Shown here: piece after piece, positions 12,900-24,023 of the stretch | Layout: every line of letters starts with the position of its first letter | How positions within the stretch are numbered: the first letter of the stretch is position 1 | DNA from: Phylloscopus collybita | Taxonomy: Eukaryota; Chordata; Aves; Passeriformes; Phylloscopidae | Direction: 5' to 3' | Length of the DNA: 64,000 nucleotides | Assembly (NCBI GenBank): GCA_027886175.1 | Contig: JAJNNQ010000019.1 | Span: forward strand, 13,688,501 to 13,752,500 | Program-made: the position numbers and the translations under genes | The notes under the pieces: generated by a model | The model's input: the letters and a program-made list of their open reading frames with translations, nothing else | Database searches by the model: none | What the model was told of the DNA's origin: nothing

Positions 12900-13500
12900 T
12901 TTGTCATTAAAGGTTTAACTGCAGAAGGGTGTTTTCAAAGAAGCCTATTCATTAATATCTTCTCTTTTGTGTGAGTAACACTGCAAAGCCCTTAATGTTT
13001 AATTTCTTTACATCTAAGGGGTGTTACTCATGGTGACAAAAGCTTCATTTGCACCGAGGCCCTGAGCTAGGCAAGATGTGGTCAGACTTAAGTAGAGCAA
13101 ATCACCACCTTGCAAAATGAAGAAAGCTGATAGGAAATGGGGAGAAAACAACAGGCAGGGTTTTAGGGATGAATATGCATTCAGTTTTTAATGCTGTGAT
13201 GGTCGTGGTTAGATCCGAGTCCATAAAGGAGCACAACTTCATGTAACTGTTCTGTGCCTCCTGAGGAGCGTTAAGGGTTTGCTTTGGCTTTTTAAAAGAT
13301 GCTTGTTATCTTTGACTTAATGTTTGGACAACTAAATGAGAGCTGTCTCCTTCCCCTCAGAGCAAAAATTTCTGAGATCTGTCATGACTGAGGTCTTCAA
13401 TGCATTATGGCTTGTGAAAATCTCTCTCTGACACACAAAAAAAAGGCGCTTTTTTTAATGTGAAAGAAGTGTTTTTCCCACTTGGATTTTTTAAGCAAAG
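12900..13500. promoter_or_regulatory. Weak candidate conserved non-coding block
   Basis: AT-leaning unique sequence with short TAATGTTTAATTT-type segments near 12991 and a GAATATGCAT octamer-like site near 13170. There is no frame or repeat. It is the weakest of the candidate regulatory blocks. Confidence 0.22.
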
Positions 13501-14721
13501 CAATATTTTGAAGAGAAAGCTCAGGTTCTAGGTGTTTTATAGAAGCCAAATGCAGATATTCTCTGTAACCCCAGAGGTTCAGTGTTAGGTGGAGTCACTA
13601 CAAAACTTTCCCCTGAAAAAACATCACTGCCTTGGACAAGTGCAAACTGTGGGAGAGCTGAGGAACAGCAGCAAAGCCTTCAGCTGAAAGGATCAGAGGG
13701 GTGTGTGGCAGTTGAATATATTTTGGTGTCTCTTAAAATGTTTAAAAGAGGAGACAACAGGAACCAAAGTCTCTTTCCTTTCCTCCCACTGTGAGTGTAA
13801 CCTGCTGCAACACAGCCCCTGTAACTCCCTCCCAGTTTGTGTCCAAAGGAGAACTTGGAAGTAACATAGTCCTTCCAATTGTACCAAAATAAACAAAGGC
13901 AAGGACAAGCAGCCAAAGGAATGAAATCTCAATTATGTGCTACCCCTAAATACTTCCTGCTAGAACAATTTGTAAGTTGACAAACTTAATTAGCTTCTCT
14001 ACCAATATTTTCCAGATGTTCAGGTTTTTGTTAGACTCCTTCAACCAGATGTTTTCCATATTTATTCATATGATCTTGGCAAATATTCAGTCACAGACAG
14101 CAGGCTCTAAAAATTAAGCTGATCCAAGCAGGTAATGTGCAGGCCAGTGCAAGAATCTCCAGAAATTGTAACTGGGAACTGTGACAAAATCATATACATG
14201 TGGCTATGGAAATAACTAACTTGGTAGTGGATCACTGAAAGAAGTAAAGTCTTAAATGCTGTCAGTGGCAAAAGCTACCAGATGTTAATGTTGGTAGCTG
14301 TCTAAAAAAAAAAGTCACAGGGTTTACAATCTTTGGAGAGCAATAAAATATTTCCTTTTGCGATACTCAACACTTGAGGCAATAAATAAATAAAATAAAT
14401 AAAATCTTCTCCCTGTGGTAGTTGATGATGGGAGGAAGATTTGACAGTGAGTGTTGGGGGGAGAATTTAAGTGTCATTTTCTTCTTTTGATAAACACAAT
14501 AGATCCAAAAGGGCAGTTTCTCGTATTATTTTTTATCTTTAAGACAACAGAAGTAGAAGAGGTGTCAGACAACTCATGACTATTTCCAAATAACAGCAAA
14601 AAGGTGTGAGCAGCTGCAGAAATAATTGCTGGCATGAGTCCTGTAATAAGTAACAATTCATGTTTTCATAATGTTTGTTGTTGTAGTAAATAGTAATAAA
14701 AATATAGTTTTATAATAAAGC
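13501..14721. other. Unique non-coding DNA with a short AAATA repeat
   Basis: No gene is supported. A short (ATAAA)-like run lies at about 14382-14403. Frames at 13680-13932 on the minus strand are overlapping and have no domain. Confidence 0.5.
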
Positions 14722-15110
14722 AAAAAACCCTCTCGGAGCAGGGCAGAGGGCTTGAAAAATTTCACCAGAGCCTCCCTCATCTCCCAGAGGAGAGAACAAA
14801 GAAATTACAATTTCAATAGAAGGTGGAGAATGGCCAGGATGAGGACGATCAAGCCCTTGAAGAAGCTTGATAGCTCTGTGATAGTATCTTATCAGGGCCC
14901 ACCCGAGGCAAAAGCGAATCTACCCGTGGGATTGTTTTTGCTCAAGGACCTGGTTACACTTGGTGGGTAATGCAGAAAGATGGGAAAACCAGTTGTGTAC
15001 CACAGGAAAACCTAATCCTAAGTGAGAACTGAGTGTAAGGGTTCATTCTGTATAGTAGAGTTTATTGATTTCGATCTGATGCAGATGATAATAGAATAAG
15101 GGGTGGATAA
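14722..15110 (+). mobile_element. ERV internal remnant (pol 3' end) with polypurine tract
   Basis: This lies directly upstream of a complete LTR. From about 14874 one plus-strand frame runs to a TGA at 15030. It contains GPGYTWWV, then DGK, then VPQENLI, which resembles the C-terminal SH3-like domain of a retroviral integrase. The frame is short (about 50 codons) and closed upstream by a TAG at 14871, so the gene is broken. A purine-rich AATAAGGGGTGG block at about 15095-15106 sits immediately before the LTR, as a polypurine tract should. No env frame lies between the integrase-like end and the LTR. The integrase reading is moderate; the ERV assignment is firmer. Confidence 0.6.
14823..14899 (+). 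repeat. 77-bp direct repeat, left copy
   Basis: It starts GTGGAGAATGGCCAGG and ends TTATCAGGGCC. It matches 15809-15885 with three visible substitutions and no gaps. The left copy is fused to the ERV pol remnant, and the right copy continues into a second LTR. The two lie 986 bases apart. Confidence 0.95.
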
Positions 15111-15808
15111 TGTCTTGGGTTGTGGAGCCAGGGGTGTGTATTCTATTTCATTTGTTAAAAGCAGTTGGGGAAATGTTTTTCTTTATCTCTTGTAACTCTG
15201 GGGGGAGAGGGGCAGATGCCTTCTGATAATGGGTCAACTGTAAAAACCAGGTGGATCAGTGTTTGTTATCTCTTTCACCACTGGTCCTCCCTCCAGGGGG
15301 ATATTTTTCTGCTAATGGGCCATTAACACCTCCCCAAACTAACACATCCACGTTCCATCATCCTATTGTGAGATGATGTGAGCTTCACCCTATTCCTGGG
15401 AGGAAGACTGGACCCCATCTCACCATCACCAGACCCCTTCTCACCACCCCTGGACCCTTTTGCTACAGGATCATCTCTACTCCAGCAGAACCACATCTGC
15501 CACTCCAGGAGGACTCACTTTTGGACTGCTTCCAACACCCTGACCAACAGGGTGTCAGGTTGTAGCTCTGACTCTGTCAGGGTTCTCCAAAATTGTTGTT
15601 TGCTGATTTGGTTGGGTGGTTTTGTTTTCTACTACATTTGTATTGTTAGTATTCCTAGTAAAGAACTGTTATTCCTATTCCCAAATCTTTGCCTGAAAGC
15701 CCTTAATTGCAAAATTATAATTTGGCAGGGGGTGAGGGGTTTACATTCCCCATTCTAAGGGAAACTCCAGCTTTCCCTGGCAGATACCTGTCTTTCCAAA
15801 CCAAGACA
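15111..15808 (+). mobile_element. Complete ERV LTR (passerine type), 698 bp
   Basis: The termini are TGTCTTGG (15111-15118) and CCAAGACA (15801-15808), a perfect 8-base inverted repeat with the canonical TG...CA ends. Plus-strand sense is indicated by a polypurine-like tract just before it and by AGTAAA at 15657-15662 followed by 'gaactgttattcctattccc', a plausible polyadenylation signal and R/U5 region. I recognise the family as a common passerine LTR but cannot give a curated name with certainty. No matching short target-site duplication is visible: the left flank ends GGATAA and the right begins GTGGAG. The locus is therefore probably rearranged rather than a clean solo LTR. Confidence 0.85.
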
Positions 15809-15885
15809 GTGGAGAATGGCCAGGATGAGGACGATCAGGCCCTTGAAGAAGCTTGATGGCTCTGAGATAGTATCTTATCAGGGCC
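15809..15885 (+). repeat. 77-bp direct repeat, right copy
   Basis: It begins at the base after the LTR terminus and matches 14823-14899 at about 96 percent. It continues without a break into the second LTR-like sequence, so this copy is the one in its original context. Confidence 0.95.
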
Positions 15886-15990
15886 ATCCAGATCCTGCCG
15901 CCAGAGATTTTCAACATCCACCGAAACCAAGGCCCGAGAGACAAAGGGACCTATAGAATTTTGGACTCACATAAGCTCAGACAGAAAAGG

Positions 15991-15997
15991 TATAAAA
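15991..15997 (+). promoter_or_regulatory. LTR TATA box
   Basis: A TATAAAA lies about 150 bases before an AATAAA polyadenylation signal (16142-16147), a normal spacing for an LTR promoter. Activity is unknown. Confidence 0.5.
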
Positions 15998-16184
15998 CTG
16001 GCTGGCATGGGCCTGGACTTTGGTGAAACCAGGGGGAGTGTAACACGGTAGAGGCTGCACTCGTGGTTTCACCCAGTGCTGGCACTGTTTCCTTGTGTCG
16101 TTGGCTTTGTCGATTTTCTCTCTCCAAAATTTTCGCTGGCAAATAAATAGTTTTCGATGGAATTGGCTCTCTAAATTTATAACA

Positions 16185-16859
16185 GGTCCCAACTTCATTC
16201 CAGTAAAAGTCTTGCTAATTAACATTTTAATCAATGTCAGGTAAAGATTAATCCACCATTAGTTGTGCTGCTGACAGAAAACAGGGAGCAAAAAACCAAC
16301 AAAGTTTGTGCTGTGTCTGTTTTGAAGTAGGTTATGGGGAGAAATCCCAAACTAAAAGGAGCAAACCCAGAAGTGTCCCTGCATCAACAGGAATTTAAAG
16401 TTTGGGTTTTTTTTCTCACCCCCTGAATTTCATTGGGAGCATCTTTAAATTCCTCTAGCTGTCTTTCCCAGCTCGTGGTTTCAAGCACAGAGCCCAGATC
16501 TGTGCTGGTCTGGGTGCATCAGGTATTGAGACACATTGGGTGTGTTTAGGGAAACCCAAACTGGCTCCAAAAAAATGAGCCCCTGGACCAAAATTCATAA
16601 AGAAACTTGGAAAACATTGCAGACCCGTCACGGCCAGAGCCATGTGAATAAAGTGATGGATTAGGGTTGAGCTGCAGCTGCTGGGGTCATCTCAATCACA
16701 CCCTGACCCTGTGCATCCCTTCTTCCTCTCTGCCTTGTTCTGTCCTGCAAACGTTCCCTCAATCCTACACAATAAAGATAAAAATGCAAACAGGATATCA
16801 GAGTTTCAAACACGGACAAAGATTTTTTTAAAGCTTTTTGAATTTTCAGTCTTTTTCTT
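16185..16859. other. Unique non-coding DNA, no gene seen
   Basis: Sequence flanking the ERV locus. No frame, RNA or recognised repeat is supported. The first 30 bases resemble 44,993-45,022 in this window, which may be chance. Confidence 0.5.
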
Positions 16860-17720
16860 GAATTCTTGTGAAGTTACAACCTTATAAAGGTGATCATGGA
16901 AACATTATTGCAGGGTGTGGGGCTAAATGTTATCCCAGGAATTGGTGGGAGGGAAGAGAAGAAAGACACAAAAGGAAAATATTTCTTGTATTTGAAAAAG
17001 GCACATACAAAGAAATACAAGGAAATGAAATGTTGAGCGAGCTGCTGGAAAGGTCTCAATTTTCTTTTGAAAGGGCATCATCATCTCCATCAAAATTGGT
17101 AGCAGTTCAGAGAAATGTTAAAAAAAAAATTGTATCACCTATCACAAATAAAATGTGCCACTTGCTGAAAGCATTGTCATTTTCCAAACAAAGACTGAAC
17201 TCTTCCACCTCCTCTGGGTGAAAACAATTAACAAACCCGGAAGGCTAATGATATGCAAATTGCCTCTATGGAAGAGCGGCTCATTTGCAATTCTCGCTGA
17301 AAACACCTTTGTTGAAGAGATCTGGAAAGCAAGGTCTTCCCCTTCGTGCAATCTTCAGAGAAGCAGACCCTTTCCCTGTGCACATTAATATTCCTCCTAC
17401 TATCTCTGGGGCACAGCCACTGCAAAGCTGTTCCCTGAGTGATTTGATGACTAGTTCAATTAAAAATATTATGTCCACCCTGTTGGGTATAGAATTTGTT
17501 AAGGAACCTTCAGATGTGATGGTCAGACAACGCTGCCAAATGCAATCACACCCCACAGCGGAGCAAGTTTGGAAGCATCAGGTTAAAGAGCTGTGCAGAA
17601 AAAGTTCTTCCAGCGAGTTACAGGGGCATGTAAGCGGCTGATAGGATATGAGGAAAATAAAAATGTTTAAATAGAGGCCATTTGGTGGCAGCTACAGCTA
17701 AAAAAGCATCTTTTAATACC
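16860..17720. promoter_or_regulatory. Candidate conserved non-coding element with octamer motifs
   Basis: The text is dense and has no repeats. It contains ATGCAAAT at 17253-17260 (the POU-factor octamer) and ATTTGCAA at 17283-17290, which is one base off the reverse octamer. Frames of about 60-120 codons overlap on both strands and have no domain. This is one of the best enhancer-like blocks in the window, although conservation could not be tested. Confidence 0.42.
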
Positions 17721-18026
17721 ATCTGCACCGCCCGCTAAAATCTGCGTTGTGTTACACTCTCGAAATGGAAGCCACGAATAACTGGGGAGCAGATCAGAAA
17801 TGCATTTTGCTGTGGTAGAAACCTGCACTCAGCAGCTCTTCCCAAAGGGGTGGCTAAAACTGGAGGCTGATTTTTTAACTGCAGCACTCCCCCTGTGTCT
17901 CCTTCTATCACCATTTCTGAGTGTCCCGAGAGCCACATTTAGTTAGGAAAGCACAGCAACAAGAACTGATTGCTTTGTCCTCAGCTCCTTCACTTCAAAC
18001 ACTGCAGGACAAGCATCCAAGTGATC

Positions 18027-18028
<2 letters not shown>
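17721..18028. other. Unique non-coding DNA, no gene seen
   Basis: Nothing supported between the candidate regulatory block and the T54 run. Confidence 0.5.

Positions 18029-18082
<54 letters not shown>
18029..18082. repeat. Pure T54 homopolymer
   Basis: Fifty-four consecutive T bases. On the minus strand this would be a poly(A), but I see no AATAAA signal just upstream on that strand and no flanking target-site duplication. A retroposed tail is therefore not supported. Confidence 0.97.
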
Positions 18083-21000
18083 CCTGTGTGTGTCCAAACC
18101 AAAGGAAAGAAAAAAGGACAGACTCCAGAACAGTGTGAAGTGTCCTGGCTTGGTTTATCTGTGTACGAGTTTCTTCAGTATTTTATACAATTGTTTATCC
18201 ATTCTATAGCAAAGTCTTGAAAAAAACTGAAACCATGGTTCTGTAGTATGAAAAACTTCAAAACTAGGATCTTGTGAGCTCTGCCTGTATTAAATATCCC
18301 CTATGGCCATAGGTGTGAAACAGGAAACGTGAGTCCTGGTCAGTATTTGAGACAGAAATTCAACTTGGATGCATTGTCTAGGGAAGACAGCACCAGGAAT
18401 CCTCCCAGTATCCATCACTGAAGCCTGCAATGTGCAATTTGTTGGGAGTTCACAGCAGCTTCCTCTGTCTGCCTTAGAAACTGCTCCTATGCGCATGGAA
18501 ATTGGAATTGTGTGTGTTTTATCCATGTCCTGCTTTCCTGAGCGTGTCCCCAGTCCTGGCAAGGACACCCTGAGCCACTCCGGGTGATTCACCTCTGCCA
18601 GGAAGCGGTGCCTTGGCTTTTTATTGAGCACTCTGTGTCTTGTGAAGCATATGGGGAATTTTGAGGCATTACAGGAGTTTAAAGCCCGTTTTTCCATCCT
18701 GCTGGTGCCATCTACTGCTGGATTTCGGCTCTAACAGGAAAAGATTTCAGAGGAGGTGCTGGGGGGGGGGGGGGTCCTGCCTGCTCCTGAGCACAGGGTA
18801 AGGGCCCTTCTGTGTCATTTTTAACACGCAGAGCTGCAGCACAAATTACACTTGTGCACCCACAGAAAGCCAAGCACCTCCTGGGACAGACCCTGAAACG
18901 CTGCTTAGGGCAGAGGAATGCAGTAAAAGCCTTCCAGATGGGAAAATACCAATCCAGGGAAACAGCACTGATGGGATATTTGTGTGCAGAGCAGATCTCT
19001 AAGGCCCCGTCCTCCCTCACACTCCCTGCACTTTTCTTTGTGGTCCTAATCTGTTAAGAATCTGTGTTTTGAGTGATTCATACTTTTTTTCACAACCAGC
19101 CAGGAGGATGGGTTTTCTCTGGGTCAGATCAGCTGCACGTTGCAGCTCCCACTTACACCTGCAAGGGACAGGAATATCCAAATCAGCCAAATTAGCGAGG
19201 TTCAGCTGCTGGGCTCTGGCCCAGGACAGTGAGGGCTGAGTGCTGGGGCCCAGGACAGGAGACAGGCCATCCCAGGATTTGTGTTATCACATCTGAGGCT
19301 GAACAAAGGACACAAAATCTGTGAATGGAGGTTTAGGCAGTCCCAGGGACACCTCCAGGACTTCCCTGCAGTTCTGTCCTCCCACCTGCACGTGGGGGAA
19401 GAGTGGTTGATTAAGCAGATTTTTTGTTTGAAAAATTTACTCTTGTTCTTGGTAATGCCCAATAGAGGAGGGAGCAAATATAATAAAAACAATGAAGGAA
19501 AACACAGAAAACCCATCTCTGTTTGTGTCTATGTTGTATATTTAAATATTGTGTAAATCCCAAAGAAGATACAGTGGGAATCTGAAGCAGTATAAAGACT
19601 GACAAGGATAGAGCAGTTTCTACTTGGGGACTGATTAAATAGGCTAAGATTATTTTTTTTAATGATGGAAAAAAGGACATCTCACAGGCCTCAGGGAGGG
19701 TGGCTGTCAGAATATCGGGGAATTTCTGTCCTGGCTGCCCCGTGGCTTTTATAGCACCCAGGGAAGAGCACAATCCTTCCCACCATGGGTTGGAGGGGAA
19801 AAGAGCTGTACTTACCACACAAACAACCCCTATTATTGTTTGGGGAGGCAAGCAGGGCCTTTGGTGAACCTGTTCCGTGAGCCAGGAGCACAAGAAGACT
19901 GGTGGCATCAAACCTGAGTTATTTCACCCTTCTGCCTGTTGAATTTGCAGCCTGTCTTTGGGTGTTTTGGATGGAGCACAGTGCAGAGAACCAGGTGGGG
20001 CTTTGATTGTTTTATGAACAGGATTGTTTAACGTGGCTGTTTAAAATAGCAGGGAATTAGGTTAGACCTCTTGGGCTGGAAGAATTTACATCTCAGATAT
20101 AACTCAAAATGGCTTTATAAGCTTTCTTCCTGAGTGTAAACATTCCCATTTGCCTTCAGTCCTCTAAGCTGTAATAACCTTTCCTTGGATAAATAGAAAC
20201 TTGCCACCCTCCAAGAAATACAATTCCTGAGAGCAAAAGATGAAGATCTGTCTGGCAGGGAGGTGCAGACAGAAAAGGATGCTTTGCTCCAGGACTTTTC
20301 AAGGCTGAGGCAGTGCCCTAATTCTGCTGGAATTCCCAACCTGCTCCATTTTGGATTGAGTCCAGCAACCTCCACCTCCTGCCCTCAACTCTTGGCTGTT
20401 CATCCCACCAGCAAAGGGAGCTGAGACACCGAGGCTCTGGTGCCACAACAGCAAATCCTTGTATCCAATACATTTAAATAATCTTGCTTTGCCTGGGGCT
20501 CTGCAACAGACAACAAGCAAGTAGAATTGGAAGAGCCAAAATAAATTATCTGCTGTTGACAAAGCCACCCACCACGGGCAAGTTCAGGTGAGCTAAATGA
20601 TGCTGGGAACTAAACATCAGATAGTTGAGGCTGCTCGAATTAATTTCAGAGCTACAAATCTGAGCAGCTTCTGAAAAAAATCCTGGTTTTCAGTAACAGG
20701 TTTGCAGCTGATGCACCCTCTAGTGGCACACAGACTCTGCTTTTCCTGGAGTAGAAAACCGGGCAGGAGCTTTTACCCCTTCCCTAAAACACTACTGGGC
20801 ATCAGGATTACACTGTCCCACAAGTAACATTTCCCACCTGCTGCAGTTCACATATTAATTTTGTTGTGCTGCCCCAGATTGGTTTTTCTCTAGAATAGCT
20901 AGAAAAACACAAGCAGCAAAAGAATCAAATCCAGAAAAACAAAAGAAAAAGGATTGCTTTGCTGCACTGCAGCTATTCCAGACCAATATTAAATAGCCCA

Positions 21001-21595
21001 GTAGGAGCACTGAGTTGTGCAATGTATTAAACTTGATCTCGTTTTCAGATCTCCTGAAGTATGCAAGAGCTGCATTTATTGCTCTGTAACAGCACCGTCA
21101 GGTGCTGAAGCAAAGGCAAACATCCCAGCCAGCTCATTTAGTGAGAGCAAACCCCAAACTTGCAGCCAGAGCTCCTCTTCCTCTGCATCTGACCTAAATC
21201 TGTGCGCTGTGGCACTCTCTGAGCACGTCATGTTTGTTTGAAGCACAACATCATTGGGTTTAGGAGTCAATGAGAGTCTGACATATCCAGCACCAGCAGC
21301 ATTCCTCTCCAAATGAACATCCCAAGCCTCCAGGCTCACACTAAGGTTTGTGAGATTCTACCCCTTCTGTGAATTTAAGGCTTCATCTGCCACTTGGGGT
21401 ATTTTCCCCTCCCTTTCTATCCTGTCCATCTTGTCTCCCATACAAGAATATTTATGAATTATTTTCTAATTGAAGACTATGATTTTTTTTTTTTTTTCCT
21501 TGTTTTAGGCTTCATACATTGATCCCAGAAAAACAGTCTTTGCAGGGATGGGGGAAAAGCCATTTATGAAGGGAAGGCAGTAGATTTGGGGTGAC
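18083..21595. other. Unique non-coding DNA with G14 and T15 runs
   Basis: No gene is supported. A pure G14 run lies at 18761-18774 and a T15 run at 21483-21497. The longest frame (19411-19911, minus, 166 codons) has no recognisable domain and I treat it as chance. Confidence 0.5.
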
Positions 21596-21913
21596 TTAAT
21601 TGTGCCCTTCCAGTACCTGAAGGGAGCTGACAAGAAAGATGGAGATTCTTTACAAGAGCCTGGAGTGACAGGACCAAGGGCTGTTGGGTTAGATGGGATT
21701 TTGGAAAGAAGTCCTTCCCTGTGGGAGTGGGGAAGCCCTGGCACAGGGTGCCCAGAGAAGCTGTGGCTGCCCCTGGATCCCTGGAAGTGTCCAAGGCCAG
21801 GCTGGTTGGGGCTTGGAGCACCCTGGGACAGTGGAAGGTGTCCCTGCCCATGGCAGGGGGTGGAATAGGATGAGCTTTAGGGTCCCTTCCAATCTAATCC
21901 ATTCCATGATTCC
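21596..21913 (+). mobile_element. CR1 LINE 3' fragment
   Basis: It contains typical CR1 3' text in sense orientation: 'cccttccagtacctgaaggg', 'ggaagccctggcacagggtg', 'ctggatccctggaagtgtcc' and 'gggtcccttccaatctaatc', ending in attccatgattcc, a decayed form of the ATTCTGTG terminal repeat. It is 5'-truncated, as most CR1 copies are, and no intact reverse transcriptase is present. Confidence 0.92.
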
Positions 21914-23790
21914 CACAGCCTGTCTTGTGACTCCTTCAAAAAAATCTAAGCCCCTGAAAGTTTGATTATGAAGTCATTTCTGGGCAACTTCTCCAGAAAC
22001 ATTTCCCTGGTGGCATCTTTATATATCAGGGAGAAAATCTGTAACTTCAGCTTCCAGCATGACCAGGGAACATGGCACAGAGCCTCTGCTTAATGTGAAG
22101 CTACCAGAGCTCCCCAGGAAGAAAGGACAGGTACAGGGACAGATCTGAACTGCTCCAGGATTTGGAAAAGGGAGAACAAAATATTTTTCATCTGTCAGCA
22201 CTTCTTAAGTTTCGCTGTCACATCCCAGCGTTGGTTGCTCTTTCCGAGGCAGATCTTATCTCCCAAACCACATTGCTCTCACTCAGGAGAAAGTCGTAAA
22301 ACGCCTGGCCCAGGAGACGTGCACTGAGGCTGGAAAACCAAATCACTCAGGTTATCCAGGCTGCTGACGGATTCCACAGGGGAGAATTGTCCTGTGCTCA
22401 GCCATCAGAACCCCAGAGCTGCAAACTTCAGCCTCCGCTTGCTCAGAGCATCCCGGCACTGACGTGCAAGGAGGCAGTCGGTCTGCACGGAGCGCAGAAC
22501 CAAAACATAATGAGTTTTAAAGCTCCAACCACAAATTCTGAATTATGCTCCACCTGCATTTCACAAACAGGATTATGCTGGACTTGCCTATTTTGAAATA
22601 TGACCACTTCTCATACGGCTGGGCTGCCCCAGCTCTGCCCCAGGCCTTGGGTGTCTGCCCTCGTGGGCTCTCGCTGGTTTGTTCCACCTTCATCATCCAC
22701 TCACGTACAAGAGGGAGCATTAGGTTACTTGTGAGCTTTCCCTCTGCTGTGCAACGACTTTCACAGAGGTTTCTGAACTTCCCCTGTGCTGTGCAATGAC
22801 TTTCACAGAAGGTTCTAAGACAGGCTTTTCCCAGGATCAGTTTCTCCTTTGGGTTTGGGTAAAAATAATTGAGAAGGAAACGTTCTTCTCAACTGAGGCA
22901 GATTTTATTCCAGAACATCTCCCATTTGAAGAAAACCTTTCCCATGCAGAACAAGGATATATTTCGCAAGCCCTTTTTTTTGATCTGGGCACCATTTTGC
23001 TAAGTCACATTATGGGACCGAAATGGGCCGTGAAATGCTTGCTAATTGCTGCAAGATTGAAAAAGGAAAAGAACAGACCTGTTCAGCAGGGCTCCCCTGG
23101 AGCACTTCTGCTCCAAAGGGCACAGTGGAGGAACAACAATGCAAAACGTGCCCTGCTCACTGAACACCAAATTACTGGGATCACTTTCTAACAGCGAATG
23201 AAAAATATGTAAAGGTAATTATGATTTTTTTCATTGTTTTCAATAAATCTAAGCCTCTAATTACCCACAGTTTTTATGGGAGGGTTTAGATGAAGCGTGT
23301 TAGCTCTGTCTTTCCTCAGGGTTTGACAGTTGCAGGGCTTGTTTCAGTAATCCCAGATTATTCTCTCATTTTACCTTCCCCTTTGCTCCATGAACCTGTT
23401 TGCGTTCAGAAATTTGTTTAAAGAAGTTTGCAGCAGTTACATGCCACTGATACAGAAATTACTGGAGCTTGTTTCAGTCTGTCAGCTTGACAACAGAACA
23501 GAATATTTTCTTTTCAGAAGGAACTATTTAGGATACTTCTTCAATTCTTGACTTTTTAACACACTCCACTCTAATTTCCAGTCATTTCAAGGAGCAGTTT
23601 GGCATCCAGTTGATTTCTGTATCAGTTTAGTAACCAACCAACGCAATTCAAAGTGGTTTTAAGCCAGATCCTGAGAGTGGACACCCTTAAACCCCCTTAA
23701 TGGACACAGCTCCATTGGAAACTGAGTTTCTAGACAGATTTTTCTGCCTGAAGAAAAAAGCGTCCAAACCCAGGGTTGAAAGATGAGGGT
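21914..23790. other. Unique non-coding DNA, no gene seen
   Basis: Contains a short tandem duplication (listed separately). The 131-codon frame at 22796-23191 has no recognisable domain. No mobile element was recognised. Confidence 0.5.
22740..22823. repeat. 42-bp tandem duplication, two copies
   Basis: The copies start CCCTCTGCTGTGCAACGAC (22740) and CCCTGTGCTGTGCAATGAC (22782). Both then read 'tttcacagaaggttct' or a close variant. A few substitutions separate them, so the duplication is not very recent. Confidence 0.85.
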
Positions 23791-23908
23791 TCACAGAATC
23801 ACTGAGGTTGGAAGAAACCTCCCAGACCATGGAGTCCAACCTTGGCACCCAACCCAGAGCACCAAATGCCACATCCAGGCCTTCTTTGGACACCTCCAGG
23901 AATGGAAC
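23791..23908 (-). mobile_element. CR1 LINE 3'-end fragment
   Basis: The plus strand begins tcacagaatcactgaggttg and continues 'gaagaaacct', 'atggagtccaacc', 'cacatccaggccttctttgg' and 'acctccagg'. This is the standard reverse complement of a CR1 3' end. The similarity fades near 23908, where a hairpin-rich segment follows. Confidence 0.92.
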
Positions 23909-23934
23909 CATCCATGTTCCTCTTTGGTGAACAC

Positions 23935-24023
23935 CTGTGTCGGGACACAGATGGACTAAGGGACAACAGCCCAGTGTCCAGAACTTGTGTGGACACCAGG
24001 AAGTCCAGACCACCTGGTCTGGA
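23935..24023. repeat. Cluster of three short inverted repeats
   Basis: CTGTGTC (23935-23941) pairs with GACACAG (23944-23950) across two bases. GTGTCC (23974-23979) pairs with GGACAC (23991-23996). TCCAGACCA (24004-24012) pairs perfectly with TGGTCTGGA (24015-24023) across two bases. They lie next to a CR1 end but I do not recognise them as CR1. Function is unknown. Confidence 0.8.

Larger units (their letters stand above)
15809..16184 (+). mobile_element. Partial second LTR, different family
   Basis: The sequence carries TATAAAA at 15991-15997, AATAAA at 16142-16147 and an end at CTAAATTTATAACA (16184). The order matches the U3-R-U5 of a retroviral LTR on the plus strand. Its 5' end is missing, replaced by the terminus of the neighbouring LTR, so no TG start can be placed. 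The sequence differs from the 698-bp LTR. Family assignment is uncertain, possibly a class II avian ERV. The 3' boundary is inferred from the CA end alone. Confidence 0.6.

Noticed and set aside
19411..19911. A 166-codon minus-strand frame
   Set aside because: No recognisable domain or membrane topology that makes sense, and other frames overlap it. Likely chance.
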